From the NCBI GenBank assembly GCA_029718625.1, contig CM056380.1:100055971-100119970 (forward strand): a stretch of 64,000 bases of DNA. Reading direction: 5' to 3'. Below are positions 37,401 through 42,998 of this stretch, piece after piece. Source of the stretch: Synaphobranchus kaupii. Its lineage: Eukaryota; Chordata; Actinopteri; Anguilliformes; Synaphobranchidae. Within the stretch, counting starts at the first letter, position 1; each line of letters begins with the position of its first letter. A program made the translations under genes and the position numbers. The notes below the pieces were generated by a model. It was given only the letters and a program-made list of their open reading frames with translations, ran no database searches and had not been told where the DNA came from.

Positions 37401-37485
37401 ACTGCGATCCGCCTGTTATTGCTACTACATTCAAGAAGTCAAAGAGTAATACTAGAAACCCAAGTCCCCAAAACAGAAGATGCAT
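2106..37485 (-). CDS. adamts9: adamts9, secreted ADAMTS-family metalloprotease (3' end lies outside the window)
   Basis: Thirty exons join in frame to 1502 codons. Order: signal peptide (1-~25), propeptide with furin sites (to R281), catalytic domain with HELGH (431-435) and Met-turn M459, disintegrin-like (~502-582), TSR1 (588-639), Cys-rich (~640-757), spacer (~758-875), TSR2-TSR11 (~878-1494) and the start of TSR12. ADAMTS9 is known as a secreted or pericellular zinc protease that cleaves large proteoglycans such as versican and also acts in secretion and ciliogenesis; these roles are family knowledge. ADAMTS9 is preferred over its paralogue ADAMTS20 because the propeptide, the furin region before FLSYPRF, the Cys-rich segment and the TSRs resemble remembered human ADAMTS9 more closely. 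Human ADAMTS9 has about 1935 residues and 15 TSRs plus a GON domain, so roughly the last fifth is off the left edge. The gene spans at least 35 kb. Confidence 0.96.
4480..4767. mobile_element. hAT-type MITE with 8-bp target duplication
   Basis: The right end reads TTGCCCACCCCTG and the left CTGAGGTGGGCAA, an imperfect terminal inverted repeat. Flanked by GTTTAAAT at 4472-4479 and 4768-4775. The CAGGGGTGGGCAA-type end is common among fish hAT-derived MITEs. 288 bp, non-coding. Confidence 0.8.
6015..6072. repeat. (TA)29 microsatellite
   Basis: Uninterrupted TA dinucleotides in intron 29. Confidence 0.97.
7728..8043. mobile_element. TTAA-flanked foldback element (MITE)
   Basis: Terminal inverted repeats of about 58 bp (7728-7783 against 7990-8043) share AGCRCAACTGAACTTTGG and continue with few mismatches. 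TTAA stands at 7724-7727 and 8044-8047. TTAA duplication is typical of piggyBac and Kolobok-like elements; the ends do not clearly decide which. Central 200 bp is unique. Confidence 0.72.
9267..9443 (-). CDS. adamts9: adamts9 exon 29: TSR10 and start of TSR11
   Basis: Residues 1388-1446, [40 protein letters not shown], then [15 protein letters not shown] has Pro at the fucosylation position. Acceptor TTTTAG, donor TCG|GTACGC, phase 0. The 3' neighbouring intron is the longest in the window (7 kb). Confidence 0.94.
9591..9640. repeat. (AC)n microsatellite
   Basis: AC repeat with two T interruptions, in the 476-nt intron between exons 28 and 29. Confidence 0.95.
9920..10081 (-). CDS. adamts9: adamts9 exon 28: TSR9 and start of TSR10
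   Basis: Residues 1334-1387, [20 protein letters not shown], then [19 protein letters not shown]. The CSSTCA sequence has Ala where the fucosylation motif has Gly, as in human ADAMTS9. Acceptor GGCAG, donor GAG|GTGAGA, phase 0 at both ends. Confidence 0.95.
10875..10977. repeat. Compound (GT)n(GA)n microsatellite
   Basis: GT repeat followed by interrupted GA repeat in intron 27. It creates spurious Ser/Leu-rich minus-strand open frames. Confidence 0.95.
11618..11890 (-). CDS. adamts9: adamts9 exon 27: TSR8, linker and start of TSR9
   Basis: Residues 1243-1333, [20 protein letters not shown], then a basic/proline linker ([10 protein letters not shown]) and QWRTGPWGA. The 91-codon, phase-0 exon is the largest TSR exon. 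Acceptor TTTGTAG follows a (TG)25 microsatellite that takes the place of a normal pyrimidine tract. Donor GCG|GTGAGT. Skipping it would keep frame and remove most of TSR8 plus the linker. Confidence 0.95.
11897..11957. repeat. (AC)n microsatellite next to the exon 27 acceptor
   Basis: 51 nt of pure AC, then TACACACACA. In the transcript this is (UG)n ending six nucleotides before exon 27. Confidence 0.97.
12700..13060. promoter_or_regulatory. Candidate conserved non-coding element in intron 26
   Basis: A 350-bp stretch of complex, non-repetitive sequence between repeats, with recognisable factor-site-like words: GTAAACA (Fox), AACCGCA (Runx), GGAATG (TEAD), TTAATTTTAATCA (homeodomain-like). 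This is inference from sequence character only. Confidence 0.2.
13102..13124. repeat. (TA)n microsatellite
   Basis: Short TA run in intron 26. Confidence 0.9.
13587..13754 (-). CDS. adamts9: adamts9 exon 26: TSR7 and start of TSR8
   Basis: Residues 1187-1242, [20 protein letters not shown], then [12 protein letters not shown]. Two AGTGC steps overlap at the acceptor; only the one giving CSATCGKG keeps the TSR frame. Donor CTG|GTAAGA, phase 0. Confidence 0.93.
13872..14168. mobile_element. Foldback element with GGGGCCACATGTATAAA ends
   Basis: Left and right ends are inverted copies (GGGGCCACATGTATAAA), with a further partial match inside. About 297 bp, lying 117 bp beyond exon 26's acceptor in intron 25. 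I could not find a convincing target-site duplication, so the superfamily is unassigned. Confidence 0.65.
14328..14423 (-). CDS. adamts9: adamts9 exon 25: end of TSR6, linker and start of TSR7
   Basis: Residues 1155-1186, DCEPAQC, a short linker, then QWRFGSWTQ. The linker is shorter than the human PPPAAPETRR-type linker as I recall it. Acceptor TTTAG, donor CAG|GTAAAA, phase 0 at both ends. Nearly 3.9 kb of intron separates it from exon 24. Confidence 0.9.
16576..16614. repeat. (AAT)n microsatellite
   Basis: AAT trinucleotide repeat with one TAG interruption in intron 24. Confidence 0.92.
18012..18105. repeat. (AC)n/(GCAC)n microsatellite
   Basis: AC repeat with regularly spaced G substitutions, in intron 24 about 215 nt beyond the exon 24 donor. 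Confidence 0.95.
18320..18439 (-). CDS. adamts9: adamts9 exon 24: TSR6
   Basis: Residues 1115-1154, [20 protein letters not shown], then [21 protein letters not shown] fits the O-fucose motif. Acceptor TTGCAG, donor CAG|GTAGGG, phase 0. The [12 protein letters not shown] block is characteristic of ADAMTS9. Confidence 0.95.
18965..18994. repeat. (CA)n microsatellite
   Basis: CA repeat in intron 23, followed by interrupted CA-rich sequence to about 19080. Confidence 0.93.
19565..19726 (-). CDS. adamts9: adamts9 exon 23: TSR5 and start of TSR6
   Basis: Residues 1061-1114, [28 protein letters not shown], ending [18 protein letters not shown] fits the O-fucose motif. Acceptor TTGCAG, donor CAG|GTCGGT, phase 0 at both ends. 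Close match to the ADAMTS9 CQFGEDRL block. Confidence 0.95.
20629..21353. mobile_element. Long palindromic hAT-type element with 8-bp target duplication
   Basis: Ends begin CAGTGGTTCCCAACCCTGG at both termini in inverted orientation; the symmetry continues into the interior (GCATGCCATGAAG against CTTCATGGCATGC) for roughly 200 bp per arm. Flanked by ATCTAGAT at 20621-20628 and 21354-21361. The CAGTGGTTCCCAA-type end and 8-bp duplication fit hAT. No transposase frame. It lies in intron 22, close to the exon 22 donor. Confidence 0.85.
21432..21596 (-). CDS. adamts9: adamts9 exon 22: TSR4 and start of TSR5
   Basis: Residues 1006-1060, [16 protein letters not shown] through [18 protein letters not shown] fits the O-fucose motif. 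The acceptor is a CAG directly preceded by 15 A residues, with the pyrimidine tract displaced about 20-37 nt upstream. Donor GAC|GTGAGT; a 725-bp inverted-repeat transposon starts 70 nt past the donor. Exon GC content is locally high. Confidence 0.93.
21723..21824 (-). CDS. adamts9: adamts9 exon 21: end of TSR3 and start of TSR4
   Basis: Residues 972-1005, [26 protein letters not shown], then W998-EYTPW1003 opening TSR4 with a WxxxxW variant. Acceptor TTTAAG, donor AAG|GTGAGC. Phase 0 at both ends; only 126 nt of intron separate it from exon 22. Confidence 0.93.
22289..22397 (-). CDS. adamts9: adamts9 exon 20: TSR3
   Basis: Residues 935-971, [20 protein letters not shown] and [22 protein letters not shown] again lacks the fucosylation S/T, as in the human protein. 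Acceptor GACAG, donor AAG|GTGAAT, exit phase 0. Confidence 0.93.
22776..22902 (-). CDS. adamts9: adamts9 exon 19: TSR2
   Basis: Residues 893-935, [20 protein letters not shown] followed by [11 protein letters not shown]. Aligns block for block with ADAMTS9 TSR2. Acceptor GATCAG, donor TCAG|GTTAGT; the split codon makes Arg935 with exon 20. Confidence 0.93.
23179..23308 (-). CDS. adamts9: adamts9 exon 18: end of spacer and start of TSR2
   Basis: Residues 850-893, [20 protein letters not shown], then W878[15 protein letters not shown] opening the second TSR. Acceptor CTCCAG, donor GAAG|GTATGT. The CSRLCE sequence lacks the S/T needed for O-fucosylation. Confidence 0.94.
23473..23639 (-). CDS. 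adamts9: adamts9 exon 17: spacer domain
   Basis: Residues 794-849, [20 protein letters not shown], then [20 protein letters not shown]. The last block reads N-C-T where human ADAMTS9, as I recall it, reads N-S-T; the sequon survives but a cysteine (C838) is added. Acceptor TTGCAG, donor CAG|GTAACC. Confidence 0.94.
24780..24875 (-). CDS. adamts9: adamts9 exon 16: spacer domain
   Basis: Residues 762-794, [20 protein letters not shown] and [11 protein letters not shown], the first beta-strands of the spacer. Acceptor TTCCAG, donor CTCG|GTAAGA. The spacer typically carries substrate exosites in ADAMTS enzymes. Confidence 0.94.
25001..25118 (-). CDS. adamts9: adamts9 exon 15: end of Cys-rich and start of spacer domain
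   Basis: Residues 723-762, [35 protein letters not shown]. The [11 protein letters not shown] motif is universal in ADAMTS and papilin-type proteins; the NSS sequon is conserved. Acceptor TTGCAG, donor TATG|GTCAGT. A SINE-type repeat lies in the intron upstream (25236-25600). Confidence 0.95.
25236..25600 (-). mobile_element. tRNA-derived SINE with (AAAT)n tail
   Basis: Read on the minus strand, the right end has an A-box-like TGGCGCAGCGGTAAAAGCG and a B-box GGGGTTCGATCCCC (about 25524-25537). These are polymerase III promoter elements. A unique body follows, then an (AAAT)n tail at 25236-25274. The head is tRNA-like, but the anticodon arm is not a clean cloverleaf. Target duplication not resolved. 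Confidence 0.7.
25784..25920 (-). CDS. adamts9: adamts9 exon 14: Cys-rich domain
   Basis: Residues 677-722, [29 protein letters not shown] and DICVQGLCR, the conserved Cys-rich signature of ADAMTS proteases. Acceptor TTTCAG, donor AGG|GTATGA, exit phase 0. Confidence 0.96.
26019..26200 (-). CDS. adamts9: adamts9 exon 13: end of TSR1 and start of Cys-rich domain
   Basis: Residues 616-677, [18 protein letters not shown], then [19 protein letters not shown] and [10 protein letters not shown]. These are near-identical in type to ADAMTS9 of other vertebrates and mark the start of the Cys-rich module. Acceptor ACGCAG, donor GGAA|GTAAGA. Confidence 0.96.
26495..26640 (-). CDS. adamts9: adamts9 exon 12: end of disintegrin-like domain and TSR1
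   Basis: Residues 568-616. HCKHGLC closes the disintegrin-like domain. W588-GVW591 is a C-mannosylation-type WxxW, and C597-SRTCGG matches the O-fucosylation motif CxxS/TCG at T600. Of two overlapping donors, CCC|GTGTAAG and CCCGT|GTAAGC, only the second keeps frame into exon 13, giving RPVPRNGG. Confidence 0.94.
27586..27714. repeat. Two (TG)n microsatellites
   Basis: TG runs at 27586-27627 and 27691-27714, less than 225 nt from the exon 11 donor in intron 11. Confidence 0.93.
27808..27912 (-). CDS. adamts9: adamts9 exon 11: disintegrin-like domain
   Basis: Residues 533-567, [20 protein letters not shown] then [11 protein letters not shown], the conserved ADAMTS disintegrin-like core with its cysteine spacing. 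Acceptor GTCCAG, donor AAG|GTACTT, phase 0 at both ends. Dense plus-strand (TG)n tracts (27586-27627, 27691-27714) sit in the intron just beyond the donor. Confidence 0.94.
28225..28366 (-). CDS. adamts9: adamts9 exon 10: end of protease and start of disintegrin-like domain
   Basis: Residues 485-532: [12 protein letters not shown] closes the catalytic domain; [20 protein letters not shown] and QVCPYM open the disintegrin-like domain, which has no RGD. Acceptor TAATAG, donor ATG|GTAAGA, exit phase 0. Confidence 0.95.
28598..28744 (-). CDS. adamts9: adamts9 exon 9: metalloprotease domain, third zinc ligand and Met-turn
   Basis: Residues 436-485. It completes HELGHVFNMPHDD (431-443). H441 is the third zinc ligand, and N438 replaces the usual glycine, as in ADAMTS1 and human ADAMTS9. 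HVMAP supplies Met-turn M459. The block [18 protein letters not shown] follows. Acceptor CTGAAG, donor TTGA|GTATGT. Confidence 0.96.
29211..29290. repeat. (TG)35 plus (AG)n microsatellite
   Basis: Seventy nucleotides of pure TG followed by AG repeats; on the transcript strand (CU)n then (CA)35, beginning just inside the intron after exon 8. Confidence 0.97.
29307..29412 (-). CDS. adamts9: adamts9 exon 8: metalloprotease domain, first half of the zinc site
   Basis: Residues 401-436, ending [11 protein letters not shown] with a split Val codon. H431, E432 and H435 are the first zinc ligands and the catalytic base of HExxHxxGxxHD. Acceptor ATGCAG, chosen because it alone restores LGLAELGT with exon 7; donor CACGT|GTGAGT. 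A 70-nt (TG)n on the plus strand, (CA)n in the transcript, starts 27 nt into the intron. Skipping this 106-nt exon would shift the frame. Confidence 0.95.
29432..29488. repeat. (CAT)n microsatellite
   Basis: ATC/CAT trinucleotide repeat with a few interruptions in intron 7, giving false poly-Ser, poly-His and poly-Asp open frames. Confidence 0.95.
29659..29699 (-). CDS. adamts9: adamts9 exon 7: 41-nt microexon of the metalloprotease domain
   Basis: Residues 387-401: [13 protein letters not shown] with split codons on both sides. It matches the QDICRAHDKCDTLGLAELG block of ADAMTS9. Acceptor CCACAG, donor TTAG|GTAAGA. It is too short for ORF-based finding but is required for frame between exons 6 and 8. 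Confidence 0.9.
30502..30626 (-). CDS. adamts9: adamts9 exon 6: metalloprotease domain
   Basis: Residues 346-387, from [17 protein letters not shown] to HHDTAILIT with a split Arg codon. A histidine-rich insert (ENHHSHHD) precedes the conserved HDTAILIT strand. Acceptor CCGTAG, donor CCAG|GTACAG. Confidence 0.94.
30737..30820 (-). CDS. adamts9: adamts9 exon 5: metalloprotease domain
   Basis: Residues 318-345, [16 protein letters not shown] onward, a block nearly invariant in ADAMTS9/20. Acceptor TTTTAG. The donor GTG|GTAAGA leaves Val345 before DGP. A GTG one codon earlier would also keep frame, but the GTAAGA donor is the stronger site and keeps the family length. Phase 0 at both ends. Confidence 0.94.
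31331..31620 (-). CDS. adamts9: adamts9 exon 4: propeptide end, furin site and start of protease domain
   Basis: Residues 221-317. It opens with a very basic stretch (H222-K-R-R-R-R-R) and reaches HRRSKR281, the activating furin site. The mature enzyme then begins F282[14 protein letters not shown], the standard start of an ADAMTS catalytic domain. It ends YILTLMSI. Acceptor TTAAAG, donor ATC|GTAAGT, exit phase 0. Confidence 0.96.
33270..33735 (+). mobile_element. SINE-like retroposon
   Basis: Plus-strand unit in intron 3, sharply higher in GC and CpG than its surroundings. It starts with TGGCTCACTGA (A-box-like) and GGATCGAATCC (B-box-like, 33332-33342). The B-box region is tandemly duplicated at about 33358. 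It ends in GGTTCCAAATTGGG and an A-rich tail. Interpretation as a tRNA-derived SINE is by pattern only. Confidence 0.55.
34098..34166. repeat. Tandem repeat, 23 bp x 3
   Basis: Three contiguous identical copies of a 23-bp unit (TAAGCACGTTTACACGCATA plus AAA) in intron 3. The perfect identity suggests recent expansion. There are no spacers between copies, so it is not a CRISPR-type array. Confidence 0.9.
34421..34495. repeat. (GT)n(GCGT)n microsatellite
   Basis: GT repeat followed by GCGT and GGGC units, starting about 26 nt beyond the exon 3 donor on the transcript strand. Confidence 0.95.
34522..34684 (-). CDS. adamts9: adamts9 exon 3: propeptide
   Basis: Residues 167-221, starting [16 protein letters not shown] and including [10 protein letters not shown] and ACDTS, blocks shared by ADAMTS propeptides. 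The cysteine in ACDTS sits where the family's cysteine-switch-like residue lies. Acceptor TTTTAG, donor TCAG|GTAAAA, exit phase 1. A (GT)n/(GCGT)n tract on the plus strand begins about 26 nt beyond the donor. Confidence 0.94.
36158..36242. promoter_or_regulatory. Cluster of CRE/ATF-type sites in intron 2
   Basis: Two perfect TGACGTCA palindromes (36158-36165 and 36194-36201) and a related TACGTCAT (36235-36242) within 85 bp. TGACGTCA is the consensus CREB/ATF site. Located about 1.2 kb into the gene, in intron 2. Function as an enhancer or internal promoter is inferred. Confidence 0.45.
36741..37138 (-). CDS. adamts9: adamts9 exon 2: propeptide
   Basis: Residues 34-166. Acceptor TTTTCAG, donor ATG|GTAAGT, phase 0 exit. 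It carries the conserved propeptide blocks [35 protein letters not shown] and [12 protein letters not shown] dibasic stretch K65-R-K-K-R69 matches a furin-type R-x-K/R-R site, as at the same place in human ADAMTS9. N-glycosylation sequons lie at N77-S-S, N101-L-T and N125-L-T. The intron before it is only 247 nt. Confidence 0.95.
37386..37485 (-). CDS. adamts9: adamts9 exon 1: start codon and signal peptide
   Basis: ATG at 37485-37483 has A at -3 (ACCATG). It opens a 33-codon frame with a hydrophobic core ([16 protein letters not shown]) typical of a secretory signal peptide. The donor is AAAG|GTAAAG, leaving one base (G) that completes Gly34 with exon 2. Both the joined frame SRK-G-KLLEQ and its position before the conserved EIV.P.RVN propeptide motif support this start. 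The signal cleavage site is not determined. Confidence 0.88.
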
Positions 37486-37800
37486 GGTTGTCGGCTTTAG
37501 TTAGAAAGCACCGCTTGTTACTGTATTCCTTTTGCCCCTGCTTTGGTCAGTCGGACTCTGTAGGCTATTCCAACCTTCACAGTGCGCGCGTCTGCCACAT
37601 CAAATTAGATTATCTTCGTATTTTCCAGAGGTAGATCCTGTACCGGTGTTTTGCGCTTAATCTGCAATCGCTGGCGAACATGCATAATGAAAAGAGGGGT
37701 CGATGTACAGTCTGTGGTGGGTTCGACTCCAGCTCCGTTTGCCGGAGAAGCCAAGCCAACCGTGGGCGGGATTAGCGAGTGAAGCCAGTTGAAGGTACAT
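37486..37800 (-). promoter_or_regulatory. Probable adamts9 5' UTR and proximal promoter
   Basis: Sequence immediately upstream of the start codon. A GC-box-like GGGCGGG lies at about 37764-37770 with GCCAACC beside it; no TATA box at a usual position was evident. Local CpG is higher than in the surrounding flank. The transcription start and any upstream non-coding exon cannot be set from sequence alone. Confidence 0.35.
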
Positions 37801-39077
37801 TACACGCCTATTCCTGAAGCCACTCCTGCTTTTGACCAGTGCACCCATACAGGCACGTTTCATCTTAATGTATTATCATCCAATTTTTAAAAAAAGACAA
37901 CAATCTATGTATTGAGAAGACTGGTAAAAGACGGACTGCATTCGGCGTTTGTTTAATCATTCATTCATCGCTGATAGAGATTGAAACAGAAAAACTATAG
38001 CCTACGACAAAGGCGGTAGCCTAATCTAAATGGCCATGTCACTGACGGCAGTGTGAAAACTTTGTGTATTGAAAATGCATGACTTGGTGTTGAAAGCATT
38101 AGCAACTACTTTCCTTACGTCCGAATCGTTAGCATAAAATCTTTTGTAAATGGGGCTTCAGTTAATCGTCAGATCAAAGGATATTCCAAAAGCACACCCA
38201 TTGACCTAGAAACGCGTGAACTGAAAATTCAACTCCTCCTATTCGCCTTGGGTTACGAGAGCGACCATGGAGATGGCCCGTCTCTAAAGTCGATTAAGAG
38301 AATTATGTAATTGATCATTTCCCAACTCATAATAACTTCCTTTTTCTGAAACAGAACGCTTCATCTTAATGACTGTGAGCGCTATCACAGATGAGTCGAG
38401 GAAGGAACCCAGCGTGCCTACAGCAGCGTTTGGAACAGCCATTTATTCTTTGAATCAGAGTGCGGCAAATAGAAATAAGATAATGAGTAGCCACTTTCTG
38501 CTGAATCCAACTGTCCTGGACAAAGTGAAATGTTTTATGTCACATGAACTCACAATGCTGTGAAGATTATAAAGAGACTAAACATTTTCATCAGCCACTT
38601 CTCAAGAATGAATTTAGTACATTCGCTTAAACCTGCGTGAAAGTAACATTGGTTTGTTGCGCCACATAATTCTGCATTTCAGAATTCGTGGAGGGTTATG
38701 CAACAATGCTTTATACACCGTGGAAGACTTCTGGTTATTTGACCACAACGGTCATGCATAATTGTTTTTAAGTGAACCTTTACTGTTGAAAGACGCCAAG
38801 TTGATAGTTCTACAATAAATTAAAACATATAGAGAAGGCCTATTCGGTTTAATCTTACATGTATTAATAGATCAGCCTTGGTTTATGTGGTTTGGTTTAG
38901 CCTTGGTTGGCATGTTCAATAATACTTTATTTGGAGATTATTTCAAATATGCCCACCTTCTGACTTGAGAAACCCTTAATGAATAAGTGAAGATTGTGTA
39001 CACTCAAGATCTTTTTTAATGCATCAGAACATGACCATGCGCCAATGTTGCAGTGCTGTAAATACACGTTAATGGGT

Positions 39078-39245
39078 AACGTTGAACGTGCTACCCACTG
39101 CACCACCGCGCCGCCCACGTTGTTGCATATAAACGTTAAATAAAATGAAAAAAGACTTATAATAATAATGCATGGCATTTATATAGCGCCTTTCTCAATA
39201 CTCAAAGCGCTTTACAATGATGAGGGGGAAACTCGCCTCTACCAC
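39078..39245 (-). mobile_element. Fragments of tRNA-related and other dispersed fish repeats
   Basis: On the minus strand 39078-39117 reads GGCGGCGCGGTGGTGCAGTG then GGTAGCAC, a SINE head seen widely in fish. Next to it, 39176-39222 holds the common motif TATATAGCGCCTTTCTC...AAAGCGCTTTACA. Both are short and truncated; the junction suggests nested insertion. Confidence 0.5.
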
Positions 39246-42200
39246 CACCATTAGAATCCTAAAGTATGTTTTGTAAGTGTACAATAAGTACAGTAGTCTT
39301 GTTGAAAAAAAAACTGCAGTTAAATTCACAAGTCTTTATATTAGCTAATTTAGATTATGATCTTTACCTGTTTGACATTCATGGCAGCATGCAAATTCCA
39401 AACCCTTCTGGCCACCGATTTTTTAGGTTTTAAAGAATTAATAATGGGAAACGTGGTTTTACATGGCTCATCATACAATGTTAAAATGTCACATTATTGT
39501 GATATCTAATTAGATTTATGTATTTGTCTCATGGAGACAAATTTTTTTCTCTGTATACAATTTTTTAGCCTAATAAGGCCAGAAGCCTCTATGAGTAATT
39601 TATTCTCAGAGAAACATGGATGTGTTAAATGTAGAATTGCTGGTTAGGAGGTGTACTTCAAATGTTCACCATAAACTCCCAATGTATTCACAAGTATATT
39701 TCTATTCACTGTGCAAAGTGCCACAAAATACACAATTGCAATACCTAATACCATGGTGTGACATCCTATGCAAATGAGAAATGTGGTGGGCAATGGGCAC
39801 CATTTAGTGTTGCAGTGCCTGGGAAAGTTTCCATTTCCATGGTAAAGGAAAGATATATGTTGACCAGTCCTGGTAAGTAAGATACCTGACTGCTTATCTA
39901 TGCAGGAACCAATCTAACATAATAATAGTAAGGAAAAGGAACATATTCACATGTGCAGTGCCCTGACAAATTATGTCCTGACTGGTGATAAACCAATTAT
40001 AAGCTTTTTTTTAATGGTGATCTCTGTTGCCACTCTTTGATTCTGGAAAAAAAATTCAGACAGAAAAAACTGTTGATTACTGCACATGTAAGGTGGGCAC
40101 CTTAACATCATGCAAAGTAGTCGTGAGATCACTTTCAACACTCTGCACACAAAGCTTTGGCAAAACAATTGTATCAGACAGAACAAAGTTGGTTTTCTAA
40201 ATTGGTGGCCCACCAATGAAGATGAGCATTTTCTTATTAGAAGCATGTAAAACTGTCAAGCCCCTGAACTTCAGTCAGTCTTCCATACCCAGTGAATGCA
40301 GGCACATTGCCAAGCCACCGAATAGTATACACCAAGGTTAATAAGGCAATAGTAAAACAATGCTAACGATTAATTGACAGAGGTCTGTGAACATAACCAA
40401 TTTTATTTTCCAGAACAAACCCAAGGAGCCTTTGAATGGACACCCTGAAATGGATGGGGGGGGGGGGTGTTTAAAAGAAAGATTAGCAGCAGGCACATGC
40501 ACATATTTGCTGGACGAGTTGAGATGCAAGATGACAAACAAATATCAAAGGCACATTTTTTCTTTATCAGTGACATGGAAGAGCAGGTTGCATGAGCATG
40601 ACTCGGAAAAGGTTTCCATTCTTACACCGCTGAACGCCCCAGGCAGTGAGCGGCCATCCGATGAACACATGAATACATCACATGAATACATCATGTCCCC
40701 TGTCAGCTTGTGTGCACTAACAGGCCAGAGAAGGTATGGCCTCAGACTGCAAATGTTGACCTAGTGTTCTTCCCTTGTGAATGCCTTCTTTTTCAAGGGA
40801 ATGTGTGTGTGGCCACTGCACCACTAAAAATGGAAACTGACATTTAAAACAAACTTAACTAGATCACTCAGAAATAGCTAATGTTTTGCCTGATCTGACC
40901 GACTGGATACGCAGTCATGCATATAATACATTTTTAAATAAATTACAATTAGTTCTCTAGAACTGAGCTTGTGCCAGTACTTTACTATATGCTTCATTTT
41001 CCTTATTTTGTTTGTCAATCATGCTTCATTTTTGTCAATCATGTAATATTACATTATTAATTTAGCAGACAGCCTAGTCGAGACTGATATAAAAGCTCAT
41101 GGACAGATGCATTTATACATATTATAGGAGTAAAAATAGCAAGATTGCAGGAACTAACAGCCAGTAATATAGAAACTGAGTATCAAGATTAAAAAGTACT
41201 AAATATAAGCATACAACAGTGACTGTTGACATATAATCAATTATCTGTAACAGTAAAATACCTAACACCCCACATATATGCATATACAGGCAAATCGTGA
41301 TAGATGCATAATTTTGTAATATCACTGGCATGAATTGAAGCATTGTTCTTTGCAACACACTTCTGCAATCATAGTGCCTAATAATGTAAATGCAACATTA
41401 CAAAAGATTTAGGGCCCTTTCTTACACCTGGCCCTAAGCGGTGGGAGGTCACATTTCCATAAGCAGGACATTATAAAACAAGGAAAAATATGCGTACACC
41501 TATGGGTTCCCAACCTGACAGCTTTAGTGTGTTTTTAATGGCATCATTAAGGCAAAATAACGCTATTTATGCTATTAACCTGATGTAACTTTGGCTCCTA
41601 GTGGTAGTCAGTTCCGACCAAATTACAGTAGTCATGTTTCTCTGAAATTATTAATTACAATTTTAAGAAAACCAAACAATTCCGATGCAGGGTTGTTCAG
41701 AATGGTCACGACTTGTGAAAACACCTGCATATTATTGTTTCTGCAATAGGAGTCTATGGCAGCCCATAGAAATGCTTGGCAGATTTTTGTGAAATTTGGC
41801 AGGTTGACAGAGGACAGTCCAATGTATCCAGGCACAAAATTTGGGGTCAGTCAATTCACCCCTCTAGCGCCACCAATTGGCCAAATTTTACATTTGATTT
41901 TTGCTTGTAATTGTGAACCGTTTGGCCTAGAGTCATGATTCCTTTTTCCCTGTGATCCTTGGATCAAGCTGAGCCAGAAACAATATTTCCAGGTGATTAA
42001 GTACGACTTGAGTATAGAAGGGAGCCAAGCACTAATCCCTACTCCTTTTGAAAAGGGACTGAGAGGGTCAGATAGAGCATCGCCAGGTGACTTGGAATGA
42101 AATATCCAAGAGGTGGAAGCCAGCTTAGGATAGTTCTTACTAATTATTTATTTGGAAGTATCCACTATTGTCCATTATTATCTACTTTCCACAGTGTTGT

Positions 42201-42926
42201 CTGTTTAAGCACTGTGCAATACTTGATACCACCATTTTAGGGTTTGGTTTTTCACAATGACTCATTTTATATAGGGCATTTTAAAGGATAGTATATTTCT
42301 AAAACTGTGATTTAAAAGAAGTAAAACACAATATTCAAAATGTTATATATTAGGTAAATACCCAAGTAGCAAACAATATCCAGGCTAATTTAACAAATGA
42401 TTCCCCTGGATTGTGTAATTTAAACCAATTGATAGGCGTCCTTGTGATGTAAAGGTCTGTTCAGAATAAGAGTTCCTTTGCAGGTTTCCATTTTCATGCA
42501 GAAAATAACATCCAACAAGGCTACTAATCTGCTCTCTGTGAATCTGTGATGGGAAGAATGCACTCATACGTATCAGTGGGGAGCTTGCAGTCTTACATTT
42601 ATGAGTGGCTGAGTGCTATCACTCATGTGAAAATTGATTTTTCCACCCAGGAGGCTGTGTGCTGATCTCTTCAGATGAACATATTGCCCTGCATTCAGCT
42701 GTATAGCCTGCTGTGAAGCCTGCATTGGTATTTTTGGGTTTTGTGAATATTGTCCAGGAGGAGAATGTTACTGTTGAATAAAAGCCTGAACAGCCAAAGC
42801 CCCTGCGGTCCCCCATTTCTAGGAAAACCCATAAAATGTGACCCCCTCCATTTCTCGAAGTCCCATAAACACCCTATCACACCATGACATGTTAAATATG
42901 ACCCTTGACCCATACAAAAGAGTGCA

Positions 42927-42927
42927 C

Positions 42928-42970
<43 letters not shown>

Positions 42971-42998
42971 TTGATATATATATATATAGAGAGAGAGG
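42927..42998. repeat. (GA)n with (TA)n microsatellite
   Basis: GA repeat broken by GATAGATTGATATATA in the 5' flank. Confidence 0.93.

Noticed and set aside
2106..37485. Assignment to ADAMTS20 or ADAMTS1 instead of ADAMTS9
   Set aside because: ADAMTS1 has far fewer TSRs. ADAMTS20 has different propeptide and TSR blocks; [15 protein letters not shown] and [12 protein letters not shown] fit ADAMTS9.
37690..37740. GGTTCGACTCC as a tRNA B-box upstream of adamts9
   Set aside because: No A-box or stem at the proper distance; probably chance in the promoter region.
41530..41960. Possible member of a dispersed family sharing TAGCGCCACC with 15890-16560
   Set aside because: The shared words are short and I could not align the two regions convincingly by eye; a repeat-library search would decide.
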